Below are positions 15,038 through 35,400 of a stretch of 64,000 bases of DNA, piece by piece. The translations under genes were made by a program, and so were the position numbers. The DNA comes from Montifringilla adamsi (taxonomy: Eukaryota > Chordata > Aves > Passeriformes > Passeridae). The stretch covers positions 319,815 to 383,814 of the forward strand of contig JAGGNK010011003.1 of the NCBI GenBank assembly GCA_017590115.1, read 5' to 3'. Positions within the stretch are counted from its first letter, which is position 1; each line of letters begins with the position of its first letter. Below the pieces are notes generated by a model. It ran no database searches and was not told the origin of the DNA. It saw only the letters and a program-made list of their open reading frames with translations.

Positions 15038-17426
15038 TTAGTCCTCATTGCTGCCATCATCATCATCATCCTCCTCTTCCTCCTCCTCTGCTGCATCTCC
15101 CACAAGCTTCTGGAAGTCTCCTGTCTCAGAATTCCACAGAAACTTCATGGTGACTTTGAATTCTGCCATCTCGTAGCCAAAGAGTTTCTAGGAGAGGACA
15201 CAAATCTGTCATTCCTGCTTTACTTTCTCTGTGCCCAGCCTAGCAAAACAGTAAATTCCGCTTCCAGGTAGGAAGTGGAGCAAAGCAGGAACCAAAATAA
15301 TTGGTGCTGGGTTTTAGGAGACGTGTTAATTAATCATTAGTTATTTTGTGTCAGGAAGCAGGGCTGCTGTGTTACTCACCAGCACACGGGCCTGTTCTGG
15401 GGTGAGAACATCCCCTTCCTTGCACACTTCGTAATCCGAAAGCAGCGTCACCACTCCTGCAGAGCAAAACCCCTGGAAATAGGATCCCAGGCACTGGGAG
15501 CTCCCCTGGAACGTGGGGGCAGAGCCAGGACTCTCTCCAACACCACCCCTTGGACCTGACACCTTCCCATGCAGTATGAGAGCACCCCAAGGAGATGGGT
15601 GAGATCAGCTCCAAAACCCCACGCCTGCTTCCTGAGTGGGTTAATCCGAGCTGTTTCCACTGGAAAAGGATGGCGTTCTGCAGAAATCTGGGGGCTTTAC
15701 TCAGCCTTTGACACCAGTTTGGGAACCACAGCACAAGGATAGGCATTCTAGCCCCAGCCCAACAAGGACAAAGGTGTCCCTCAGGTTTTCTCCAGACCCA
15801 AATCCTGCTCTGTGTTTAGCGTTGTCCAGCAGAGATGCCAGCTGCACAGCCAAGCCCAGAGCTGCCCTGCTGTACCTTTCTTCAGCGCCGTGGGCAGCCC
15901 CAGCTGCCGCAGCTGCGGCTCCATGGAGTGGGGGAACTGCTCCAGGGGCCCCGTGTCCAGGCTGACCCCGTACGGCGCCTTGTTCCCAGCACGGGCAAAG
16001 TCCAGCTCCCGGAACCTGGAGAACCACCTGGGACACAGGTGGGCAACAGGAGCTTCAGCTGGGGGAGGAACACCCCTGGGCTCAGACAGGGACTGGGGCA
16101 CGGCCTCCCTAGTGCTACTTAGGGAGGTTGTGGCTGCCCCTGGATCCCTGGAAGTGCCCAAGGGGGTGGAATGAGATGAGCCTTAAGGTCCCTCCCAAAC
16201 CAAAGCCTTCCATGATTTCTGCTGTCACAGGAGTGGCTGACAAAGACAAGTGGGAAAGGCCCAGGAGACCACACCTGCTCTAAGGGAAGCAGCAGGGAGT
16301 GTGGGGGTTTTGTGGCACCAAAAAGGCTGTGCCAGGCTGGTACTCACTCGTCCACCTCGTCCCTGGTGCGGTTGGTGAAGAGGAGCCCGACCTCCCCTCT
16401 CAGGTGTTTGCTGACCTGGAAGAAAGGAGCATCCATGGGATGGGGGAGCAGCAGGAACTCACCTGCACGGGCTCAGTCCTGCACTGCTCCACTCAACAGA
16501 GCCCTCGTGGCAGAACGTGGATGGATTCAGTTAACACCCCCATAGAAGGGACACCCTGGGATGTTTCTCCAGGTGTGGAATGCAGCAGGTGAAGCTTTAG
16601 GACACCCAGAGGAAGCTCAGCAGGTACCTTGTGCAGGTTCTCCTTGTACTCGCTGCTCGGCTCCCGGCCCAGCGCCACCATCATCACCTTGTTCTTCCCG
16701 AAGAAGATCCTGCCCAGGAGCAGCAGGAGGAGGAGAAGATGTCAGCCCTGGAGCTCACCTCTTGGGCATCCCCCCCCCGCAGCACCCCCTGCCCACCTGC
16801 TGTGCTTCCAGGCGTTCCGCACATCCTTCAGCTTGTTGTTCCTCATGTTGGCCACCGAGAAGACGAAGATGTACTTGTAGGTGTCCACACAGCGCCGCAG
16901 CTGCGGGAGAGCCGTTACCGGGACCGGGACGGGCACGGGGGGCGGGGGAACGGGCAGGGCAGGGAGAGAGGACAGGGGAGAGGGGTCCGGGCCAGACTCA
17001 CCTCGGCGATCAGCGCCTGCTTGGCTTCCAGCCCCTTGCGGGGCGTCCGCGTCAGGGACACTGCGGGGAGCGGAGCGGAGAGAGCGTCAGGGAGGGGTGG
17101 GGACGGAGGATGGGAGCGGGGACCGCGAAGGGGATGGTGATGGAGATGGGCAAGGAGACAGGGATCGGGTAAAGGACAAGGGAAGGGGACGGGGAGAGGG
17201 AAGGGGGCGATGGATGGGGTCGAGAAATGAGAAAAGGACGGAGAAGGGACTGGCATAGGGAAGGGGACGGTGAACGGCGTGGGGAGAGGGAACGGGGTGA
17301 TGGGATCGAGGAATGAGAAAGCGACGGAATAGGGGAGAGGAGTAGGAATGGGGGTGGAGAGGGATGTGCCCGGGACTCGGTGCGGGCCCCGCTCCCACCT
17401 TTGCGGTCCCGCTTGGACTTGGGCAT
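15038..17426 (-). CDS. MRTO4: mRNA turnover protein 4 homolog, 60S ribosome assembly factor, 8 exons
   Basis: Mrt4 is a uL10 (P0)-like nucleolar factor that occupies the P-stalk site on pre-60S particles until P0 replaces it. Minus-strand exons are 17399-17426, 17002-17060, 16797-16900, 16628-16709, 16348-16415, 15876-16027, 15380-15456 and 15038-15187, with GT/AG at each junction. The product is 239 aa, the same length as human MRTO4. It starts MPKSKRDRK and includes [24 protein letters not shown] and [15 protein letters not shown], ending in an acidic Glu/Asp tract. The ATG at 17426 is 173 bp from the nearest EMC1 ATG, on the opposite strand. Exons 1-2 lie inside copy 1 of the 1298-bp duplication; this copy is continuous with exon 3 and is taken as functional. 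Confidence 0.96.
16113..16220 (+). repeat. CR1-like fragment in MRTO4 intron 5
   Basis: It contains CCCTGGAAGTGCCCAAGG, GGTGGAATGAGATGAGCC, TTAAGGTCCCTCCCAAACC and CCATGATTTCTG. This matches CR1 3'-end blocks in forward orientation and is degraded. Confidence 0.65.
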
Positions 17427-17599
17427 GGTTCCGCCGTGCTCCGAGGCCCCCGGGCCGCGCGGGGGCTGCCGGGAGCGGGCGGGGCTGTCCCGCGCGCTGC
17501 CTGCGCGCTCCCAGCGGCGCTGACGCCCTTTCCCCGCGCAGGCGGCGGCGCAGGCAGCCCCGCGGCGCGGAAGGCCCCCCGGGCGCCGGGGCCGCTGTC
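17427..17599. promoter_or_regulatory. MRTO4/EMC1 bidirectional CpG promoter, copy 1
   Basis: Only 173 bp separate the MRTO4 start (minus) from the EMC1 start (plus). The interval is very GC- and CpG-rich with no TATA box, typical of a bidirectional housekeeping promoter. As positioned, it serves the intact MRTO4 gene. Confidence 0.75.
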
Positions 17600-18217
17600 A
17601 TGGCGGCGGCGCCGCTGCCGGTCCTGGTTCTCCTCCCGGTTCTGGTTCTGCTGCCTTTGGCCGCCGCCGTCTACGAGGACCAAGTGGGCAAATTCGACTG
17701 GTGAGCGCCGGGGTCCCGCCGGGTTGGGTCCCCGCTCCCGCGGACAGGCCGCGCGCCCGCCGCGCCGCTGCCGCCCCGGTCCCATTTCGGCGGCGCTGCC
17801 GTTCCCTCTCGCAGGAGGCAGCAGTACGTGGGGAAGCTCAAGTTCGCCTCCTTGGAGGCCTCGCAGGGCTCGAAGAAGCTCGTTGTGGCTACGGAGGAGA
17901 ACGTGGTGGCCGCCCTGAACTCGCGGAGCGGCGAAATCCGTGAGTGCGGCCGCTTTGCGGGTCACCGCGGTGCCGGTGCTTCTCCGGGAAGGCTAACGCT
18001 GTGTGCGGGCCTGGCGGGCCGGAGGGCTCGGCCGGCAGCTCAGAGCCCTGTCTGAGGGCCCGCTCTGTGAGCAGCCCGGTTTAACCACTGTTAGTAACGC
18101 AGGAACGCCTTTGCGGGACAAACGCCCTCTCCCTTGCTCTGTCTCTCGCAGTGTGGCGCCATGTGGACAAGGGCACCCCGGAAGGAGCCATCGATGCCAT
18201 GCTGATCCATGGGCAGG
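17600..18217 (+). pseudogene. EMC1: duplicated EMC1 exons 1-3 (copy 1)
   Basis: Exons 17600-17700, 17815-17939 and 18152-18217 are identical to EMC1 exons 1-3 in copy 2 as far as I can compare, with intact splice sites. Downstream of exon 3 comes the second copy rather than exon 4. A transcript starting here could skip to copy-2 exons and still encode the same EMC1, so it is redundant rather than damaged. Splicing exon 3 of copy 1 to exon 2 of copy 2 would break the frame. It may be an assembly artefact. Confidence 0.8.
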
Positions 18218-18299
18218 GTAAGGGCTGTGGCAGATGAGTGATGCCGTGATTGACTCTCACAATTAACAGACAAACGTCATGTATGTATGTTAAGAAAAC

Positions 18300-18724
18300 C
18301 TCGGCGATCAGCGCCTGCTTGGCTTCCAGCCCCTTGCGGGGCGTCCGCGTCAGGGACACTGCGGGGAGCGGAGCGGAGAGAGCGTCAGGGAGGGGTGGGG
18401 ACGGAGGATGGGAGCGGGGACCGCGAAGGGGATGGTGATGGAGATGAGCAAGGAGACAGGGACCGGGTAAAGGACAAGGGAAGGGGACGGGGAGAGGGAA
18501 GGGGGCGATGGATGGGGTCGAGAAATGAGAAAAGGACGGAGAAGGGACTGGCATAGGGAAGGGGACGGTGAACGGCGTGGGGAGAGGGAACGGGGTGATG
18601 GGATCGAGGAATGAGAAAGCGACGGAATAGGGGAGAGGAGTAGGAATGGGGGTGGAGAGGGATGTGCCCGGGACTCGGTGCGGGCCCCGCTCCCACCTTT
18701 GCGGTCCCGCTTGGACTTGGGCAT
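18300..18724 (-). pseudogene. MRTO4: duplicated MRTO4 exons 1-2 (copy 2, truncated gene)
   Basis: Minus-strand exon 1 (18697-18724) and exon 2 (18300-18358) match the functional copy. The duplication ends exactly at the exon 2 boundary: after GAG the minus strand reads GTTTTC instead of the original GTGAGT, so the donor is weakened and exons 3-8 are absent. A transcript from here would run into EMC1 intron 3 of copy 1 in antisense, or would have to splice to copy-1 MRTO4 exons. Confidence 0.8.
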
Positions 18725-18897
18725 GGTTCCGCCGTGCTCCGAGGCCCCCGGGCCGCGCGGGGGCTGCCGGGAGCGGGCGGGGCTGTCCCGCGCGCTGCCT
18801 GCGCGCTCCCAGCGGCGCTGACGCCCTTTCCCCGCGCAGGCGGCGGCGCAGGCAGCCCCGCGGCGCGGAAGGCCCCCCGGGCGCCGGGGCCGCTGTC
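18725..18897. promoter_or_regulatory. MRTO4/EMC1 bidirectional CpG promoter, copy 2
   Basis: Identical to 17427-17599 by eye. In this position it is contiguous with the EMC1 exons that lead into exon 4, so it is the natural EMC1 promoter, while its MRTO4 side drives only a truncated exon 1-2 remnant. Confidence 0.7.
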
Positions 18898-30204
<11,307 letters not shown>

Positions 30205-31014
30205 GGGAGGCCCAGGCTGGAGAGCAGCTGGGCTGGGATCCCAGCCCCCCCGAGGGATGGACCCAGAGGCCTCTATTCCATTTGGCTGGAAGATATTTGT
30301 GAGGAAAAGCTGCTGGAGGAGCAAAGCCTGCGCTGCCTGTGTGTCTCCCTCGAGGAGAAACGGAAGAGATGAAAAATAGAGACTTTTTTAGTCTGGTCTG
30401 ACTGAAAAAGAAGGTCCCAAATCTCCCTTAAAGCCCCAGAATCAGTGTCTCCCTGGTGGTGGTGAAGAGAATCCTGAGGATGTGTGTCCTGCTCATCCTG
30501 GGCTCTCCCTCGGTACCAGCTGTGCCCCACATCTGCAGCGAGGAGGGTTGGCTGTGCCAGGTGTGCCCCACATCTGGCAGCAAGGAAGGCTCTTCCTGCT
30601 GTGAGGAAGAGACCTTGGGTGATTTCTGTAGGAAAAATGTTGGGATTTGTCTGTCTGGCAGAGGGAAACAGCCTCCTGGAGCCACTGACACAGCTGCAGA
30701 GCGAGGGGAAGAATTTCAACCTAAAGCCTCTCCATGTTCTTTATTTATTATGACAACATCAGTTCCTTCCCATTTGTTTGTAAATTTTCCTGCATTTTTT
30801 TTGTGTTCAGAACTGGGGTTAAGGTGGGTGGTTCAGGGGGAGGAGCCTCTCGGCATTTCCTTCGGGCTCACACTGAACACTGTGGGTTTTAGTTGTTAAG
30901 ATCCAGTTTGACACCGAGTTTGTCCCCCAGGAGTGGCCATATCCCCCCGCCCCCACCCCTCAGTGTCCAGATTCCAAAATAAAGCTGCGGAGCAGGGAGC
31001 AGGTTGGGGCTGTG
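30205..31014 (+). other. EMC1: EMC1 3' UTR and downstream flank
   Basis: The stop at 30202-30204 is followed by about 770 bp without a splice signal, up to an AATAAA at 30978-30983, which I take as the polyadenylation signal. No other gene was recognised. Confidence 0.7.
30978..30983 (+). terminator. EMC1: polyadenylation signal, EMC1
   Basis: AATAAA lies 774 bp after the stop codon and just before a G/T-rich tract, which is a suitable downstream element. Confidence 0.7.
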
Positions 31015-31380
31015 AAGTGTTTCTTGGGCTATTTGAGGGGCTTGGGGGCTGTTTAAGTGGGCATTTGTGGCTGTTCAAGTGGGTTTGGGGGGGATATTTA
31101 GGTGGTTTTGGGGATTACTTAGGTGATTTTGTGGGGATATTTAGGTGGGTGTTTTGGGGCTATTTAGGTGGATTTTGGGGCTATTTACGTGGGTGTTGGG
31201 GGGCTACTGAAGTGTGGTTTTGGGGACCATTGAGGTGGGTTTTGGGTTGTTTAAGTGGTTTTATGGGGCTATTTCAATGGGTTTCAAGCTACTTAAGGGG
31301 ATTTTTGGCTGTTTAAGTGGGGATTTTTTTTGTATTTACGTGGGGGGGTTGTTTCCTTATTTAAGTGTTTTGGGGGACTC
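31015..31380 (+). repeat. degenerate G/T-rich minisatellite between EMC1 and UBR4
   Basis: Imperfect units of roughly 20-25 bp share CTATTTAGGTGGGTTTTGGGG. Runs of three to six G recur throughout on the plus strand. It begins about 30 bp after the EMC1 polyadenylation signal. The Trp/Gly-rich open frame through it is a translation of the repeat. Confidence 0.85.
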
Positions 31381-31521
31381 TTGAAGCAGGGATTTTTTCG
31401 CAATTGCAGTGTTTTTGGGGTTTTTGGATGATTCCTCGGGTCCCTCCAAGCCCTCCCTGCCCCGGGGCAGCCGCGGGGGCGGCGCGCGCGCAGGGCGCAT
31501 GCGCGAAGCCCCGCCCCGCCC

Positions 31522-32213
31522 NNNNNNNNNNNNNNNNNNNNNNNNNNNNNNNNNNNNNNNNNNNNNNNNNNNNNNNNNNNNNNNNNNNNNNNNNNNNNNN
31601 NNNNNNNNNNNNNNNNNNNNNNNNNNNNNNNNNNNNNNNNNNNNNNNNNNNNNNNNNNNNNNNNNNNNNNNNNNNNNNNNNNNNNNNNNNNNNNNNNNNN
31701 NNNNNNNNNNNNNNNNNNNNNNNNNNNNNNNNNNNNNNNNNNNNNNNNNNNNNNNNNNNNNNNNNNNNNNNNNNNNNNNNNNNNNNNNNNNNNNNNNNNN
31801 NNNNNNNNNNNNNNNNNNNNNNNNNNNNNNNNNNNNNNNNNNNNNNNNNNNNNNNNNNNNNNNNNNNNNNNNNNNNNNNNNNNNNNNNNNNNNNNNNNNN
31901 NNNNNNNNNNNNNNNNNNNNNNNNNNNNNNNNNNNNNNNNNNNNNNNNNNNNNNNNNNNNNNNNNNNNNNNNNNNNNNNNNNNNNNNNNNNNNNNNNNNN
32001 NNNNNNNNNNNNNNNNNNNNNNNNNNNNNNNNNNNNNNNNNNNNNNNNNNNNNNNNNNNNNNNNNNNNNNNNNNNNNNNNNNNNNNNNNNNNNNNNNNNN
32101 NNNNNNNNNNNNNNNNNNNNNNNNNNNNNNNNNNNNNNNNNNNNNNNNNNNNNNNNNNNNNNNNNNNNNNNNNNNNNNNNNNNNNNNNNNNNNNNNNNNN
32201 NNNNNNNNNNNNN
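31522..32213. other. assembly gap (692 N)
   Basis: An uninterrupted run of N lies inside a CpG-rich region with GC-rich sequence on both sides. It ends 26 bp before the UBR4 start codon, so the UBR4 promoter and most of its 5' UTR are missing. Confidence 1.
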
Positions 32214-32480
32214 CGGCCCCCGGCCCAGCGCAGCCCAAGATGGCGGCGGGCGGCGCGGGGGCCGCGGCCGGGCCCGGCTGGGACGTGGCCGTGCGGCCGC
32301 TGCTCTCCGCGTCCTACTCGGCCTTCGACATGAAGGAACTGCCGCAGCTGCTCGCCTCGGTCATCGAGAGGTGAGGGAGAGCGGACGGGGGCTGCCACCC
32401 GTCGGCGTCGCCCGCTCAGGGGCAGCGCTGGGGGTGCCGCTGCGGGAGCGGCTGAGGGGCGGCTGAGGCGGGGCCGGGCC
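32214..32480 (+). promoter_or_regulatory. UBR4: UBR4 CpG-island 5' end
   Basis: Very CpG-dense sequence surrounds UBR4 exon 1 and continues into intron 1. With the GC-rich left flank of the gap (about 31440-31521) it forms the remains of a CpG-island promoter. Confidence 0.7.
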
Positions 32481-35400
32481 GGGTGTGAGGGGCCCGGTGC
32501 CGGGCTCGGTGCCCGCTGCCCGGCGGGGCTGCAGCTGCCCGGGCGAAGCTCCGAGCTCCGTCCCCGGCTCCTCCGGCTGTCCCGGGGCCGGAGCTCTCGG
32601 AGGTGCCCTCGGGCCCCATAACGGGCTGAGGGCGCTCGCCCGGCCGCAGCGCCTCGGACAGGCGCCCGCCGAGAGGCTTCGGGACTGTTCTTGTGGTTTT
32701 GCTTTTGTCCAGGCGTGTCACAGTTTGCCCGCTTGGGCCGTGGGAAGTGTTGTCTCACCGGGCTCGGGGGTGACCAGACTTTCCTCTAAGTCTTTTCCAC
32801 TGCAGTGCTTCTCCTATTTTAAGTGGAAATAAAGCAGAACCAAATCAAGTCTGCCTTGTCTTAACCACACAGGTTGGAGTCAGAGCATAAGAGTACCCAC
32901 TGCAGCTACTTAATTCAACTTACAGCTAGTTTTGTGATCTAAAACACGAGATGTGAATGCCACAGCATCATGCTCAGTTACAGAGATATAACCCCAGCCA
33001 CAATAAGTTGTTAGGAAACATAAAATAACCAGTGCACTGAGGAAGGTGGTAAAATAATGCCTTGTGGTGTTTTGTTTAATGTAGAATGGCTGAGTGTGCA
33101 GTGGATGCTTCAGATTCAAAGAGTTAATTAGAAGAGTTCTGTGCCTGCACACACAGAGCAGTTGTTCCCCCGGGAGCTGCACCCTCAGTGCGTTTGGGCA
33201 GCTCTTTGGCCACTCTCTGTTTTAGGGACCATTCCAGTGTCAGTTTTCCCCAAGCATCTCCTGTCCCTGTGCCTAAAGTTCATTAGTGGAGTGTTCCATC
33301 AGAGTATCCCAGGGACACTGGAGTGGATCCACTTGAGTTCTGGGAGAGGGCTGTTTCCTCCTTTAGAGGCAACATTGATTCTGTTTTCCACTTGAAACAG
33401 CAGTTTATTGCCTCCAAGCAGCTCTGCCTGGCATTGGAGTTGTGTGTCTGGTGGTCTGGCAGGATTTGGGCTCTTGCAGGATGGTATTTTTTGTTTCATG
33501 CCTTGGTGTGGTGTGCTAAATGACCAAGGAATAAATACAACTTGTTCGTGTCTGGAGCTGTGCCTTTCTGTGCTGAACAAGAATCTATCTTTAGATTTCT
33601 CACAGAAAATCTTTTATGTGTTCAGGTTATTTTTAGGAGGCAGTTGTTGAGCTCTTGATGGTGTCAGCCAACCCCAAAGTGCCTGGATTTCCCCTTAAAT
33701 AAACTTGGTGCAGTGACAGTGAAATCAGCAGTATTACTCTTTTCAAAATAAAACAATAAACTCCTTTTTTAACTACTCTGGTATTTCATTTATAAGTTTA
33801 ACCATCATCAGGTTACCAGTGTCTCTGTTAGCAGGTGTCTTCAAGAACTGACAGAATTTAGGCCCTTTTTTGACATAAATGATGGAATGCTGGCTTGGAA
33901 AGGTGCAGTGGAGGGGAACTCCGGGTCTGTGAAGCCACTCCAGGCTCTTGTTTGGGGAAGAGGTTTCCTCAGGGGGAACTGCACCTGGAGCAGTGCCTGC
34001 CCCAGGAGGAGGCTGCTTTGTGCCCCCTGCCCCGAGGACAGGCTGTGTTTGGGGCTCTCGGGACTGGGGACAGGCTGTGTTTGGGGCTCTCAGGACTGGG
34101 GACAGGCTGTGTTTGGGGCTCTCAGGACTGGGGACAGGCTGTGTTTGGGGCTCTCAGGACTGGGGACAGGCTGTGTTTGGGGCTCTCAGGACTGGGGACA
34201 GGCTGTGTTTGGGGCTCTCAGGACTGGGGACAGGCTGTGTTTGGGGCTCTCAGGACTGGGGACAGGCTGTGTTTGGGGCTCTCAGGACTGGGGACAGGCT
34301 GTGTTTGGGGCTCTCAGGACTGGGGACAGGCTGTGTTTGGGGCTCTCAGGACTGGGGACAGGCTGTGTTTGGGGCTCTCAGGACTGGGGACAGGCTGTGT
34401 TTGGGGCTCTCAGGACTGGGGACAGGCTGTGTTTGGGGCTCTCAGGACTGGGGACAGGCTGTGTTTGGGGCTCTCAGGACTGGGGACAGGCTGTGTTTGG
34501 GGCTCTCAGGACTGGGGACAGGCTGTGTTTGGGGCTCTCAGGACTGGGGACAGGCTGTGTTTGGGGCTCTCAGGACTGGGGACAGGCTGTGTTTGGGGCT
34601 CTCAGGACTGGGGACAGGCTGTGTTTGGGGCTCTCAGGACTGGGGACAGGCTGTGTTTGGGGCTCTCAGGACTGGGGACAGGCTGTGTTTGGGGCTCTCA
34701 GGACTGGGGACAGGCTGTGTTTGGGGCTCTCAGGACTGGGGACAGGCTGTGTTTGGGGCTCTCAGGACTGGGGACAGGCTGTGTTTGGGGCTCTCAGGAC
34801 TGGGGACAGGCTGTGTTTGGGGCTCTCAGGACTGGGGACAGGCTGTGTTTGGGGCTCTCAGGACTGGGGACAGGCTGTGTTTGGGGCTCTCAGGACTGGG
34901 GACAGGCTGTGTTTGGGGCTCTCAGGACTGGGGACAGGCTGTGTTTGGGGCTCTCAGGACTGGGGACAGGCTGTGTTTGGGGCTCTCAGGACTGGGGACA
35001 GGCTGTGTTTGGGGCTCTCAGGACTGGGGAGCAGAGCCGAGGCAGGGGCTGGGGTTTGGTGCTGATTAACGTGTACAGTGACACAGACTTCTCTCAGCCT
35101 GAGCAGTGAGCTTCCCTGGGAAGCAAAACCCCTCTAAGCAATAAAGCGCAGTCCAGAGGCTGGAAAGTCATTATTAAAGCTCACTGTATGCTCAGAATAG
35201 TGCTCCAGCACATCCCAGATTGAGCTGTTATCTTCTGTCCATGGTTATTTGCAAGGATTGATGATGACTTGACTGCTGCTCTTCACTTTGCATTACCATA
35301 ACATCCACAGTGTGTTTAAGTCAAACTCAAACCTCCCATTGCCCAATCCCTATCTTGTGCTGGATTCTGCACCTCTGTGTTCTTTATACCCTGTGGGCAC

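Larger units (their letters stand above)
17001..18298. repeat. 1298-bp tandem segmental duplication, copy 1
   Basis: The unit runs from CCTCGGCGATC at MRTO4 exon 2 through the bidirectional promoter and EMC1 exons 1-3 into EMC1 intron 3. It repeats immediately with a constant offset of 1298. I saw only two differences: 17149 G versus 18447 A, and 17165 T versus 18463 C. The left edge is continuous with MRTO4 intron 2. Confidence 0.95.

Noticed and set aside
17087..17965. 292-codon minus-strand frame, repeated at 18385-19263
   Set aside because: It lies antisense across MRTO4 intron 1 and EMC1 exons 1-2. It is a low-complexity Pro/Ser/Arg translation of GC-rich promoter DNA, and the MRTO4 exons use a different structure.
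17600..18217. A separate second EMC1 paralogue
   Set aside because: Only exons 1-3 are present, with no divergence from the other copy. A recent local duplication or assembly error explains it.
30933..31316. Trp/Gly-rich 127-codon frame
   Set aside because: It is a translation of the degenerate G/T-rich repeat downstream of the EMC1 polyadenylation signal.
31015..31380. Interstitial telomeric repeat
   Set aside because: The units are about 20-25 bp with GGTGGGTTTTGGGG-like cores, not TTAGGG hexamers.
31357..32758. Open frames of 290-465 codons across the gap
   Set aside because: They exist only because N is read as an unknown residue; most of each frame is undefined.
34034..35030. CRISPR-like direct repeats
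   Set aside because: The 32-bp units are contiguous with no spacers, and the context is a vertebrate intron.
33887..35109. Three overlapping open frames of 373-404 codons
   Set aside because: They are translations of the 32-bp minisatellite in all three forward frames. The unit lacks forward stops, and there is no splice context or homology.
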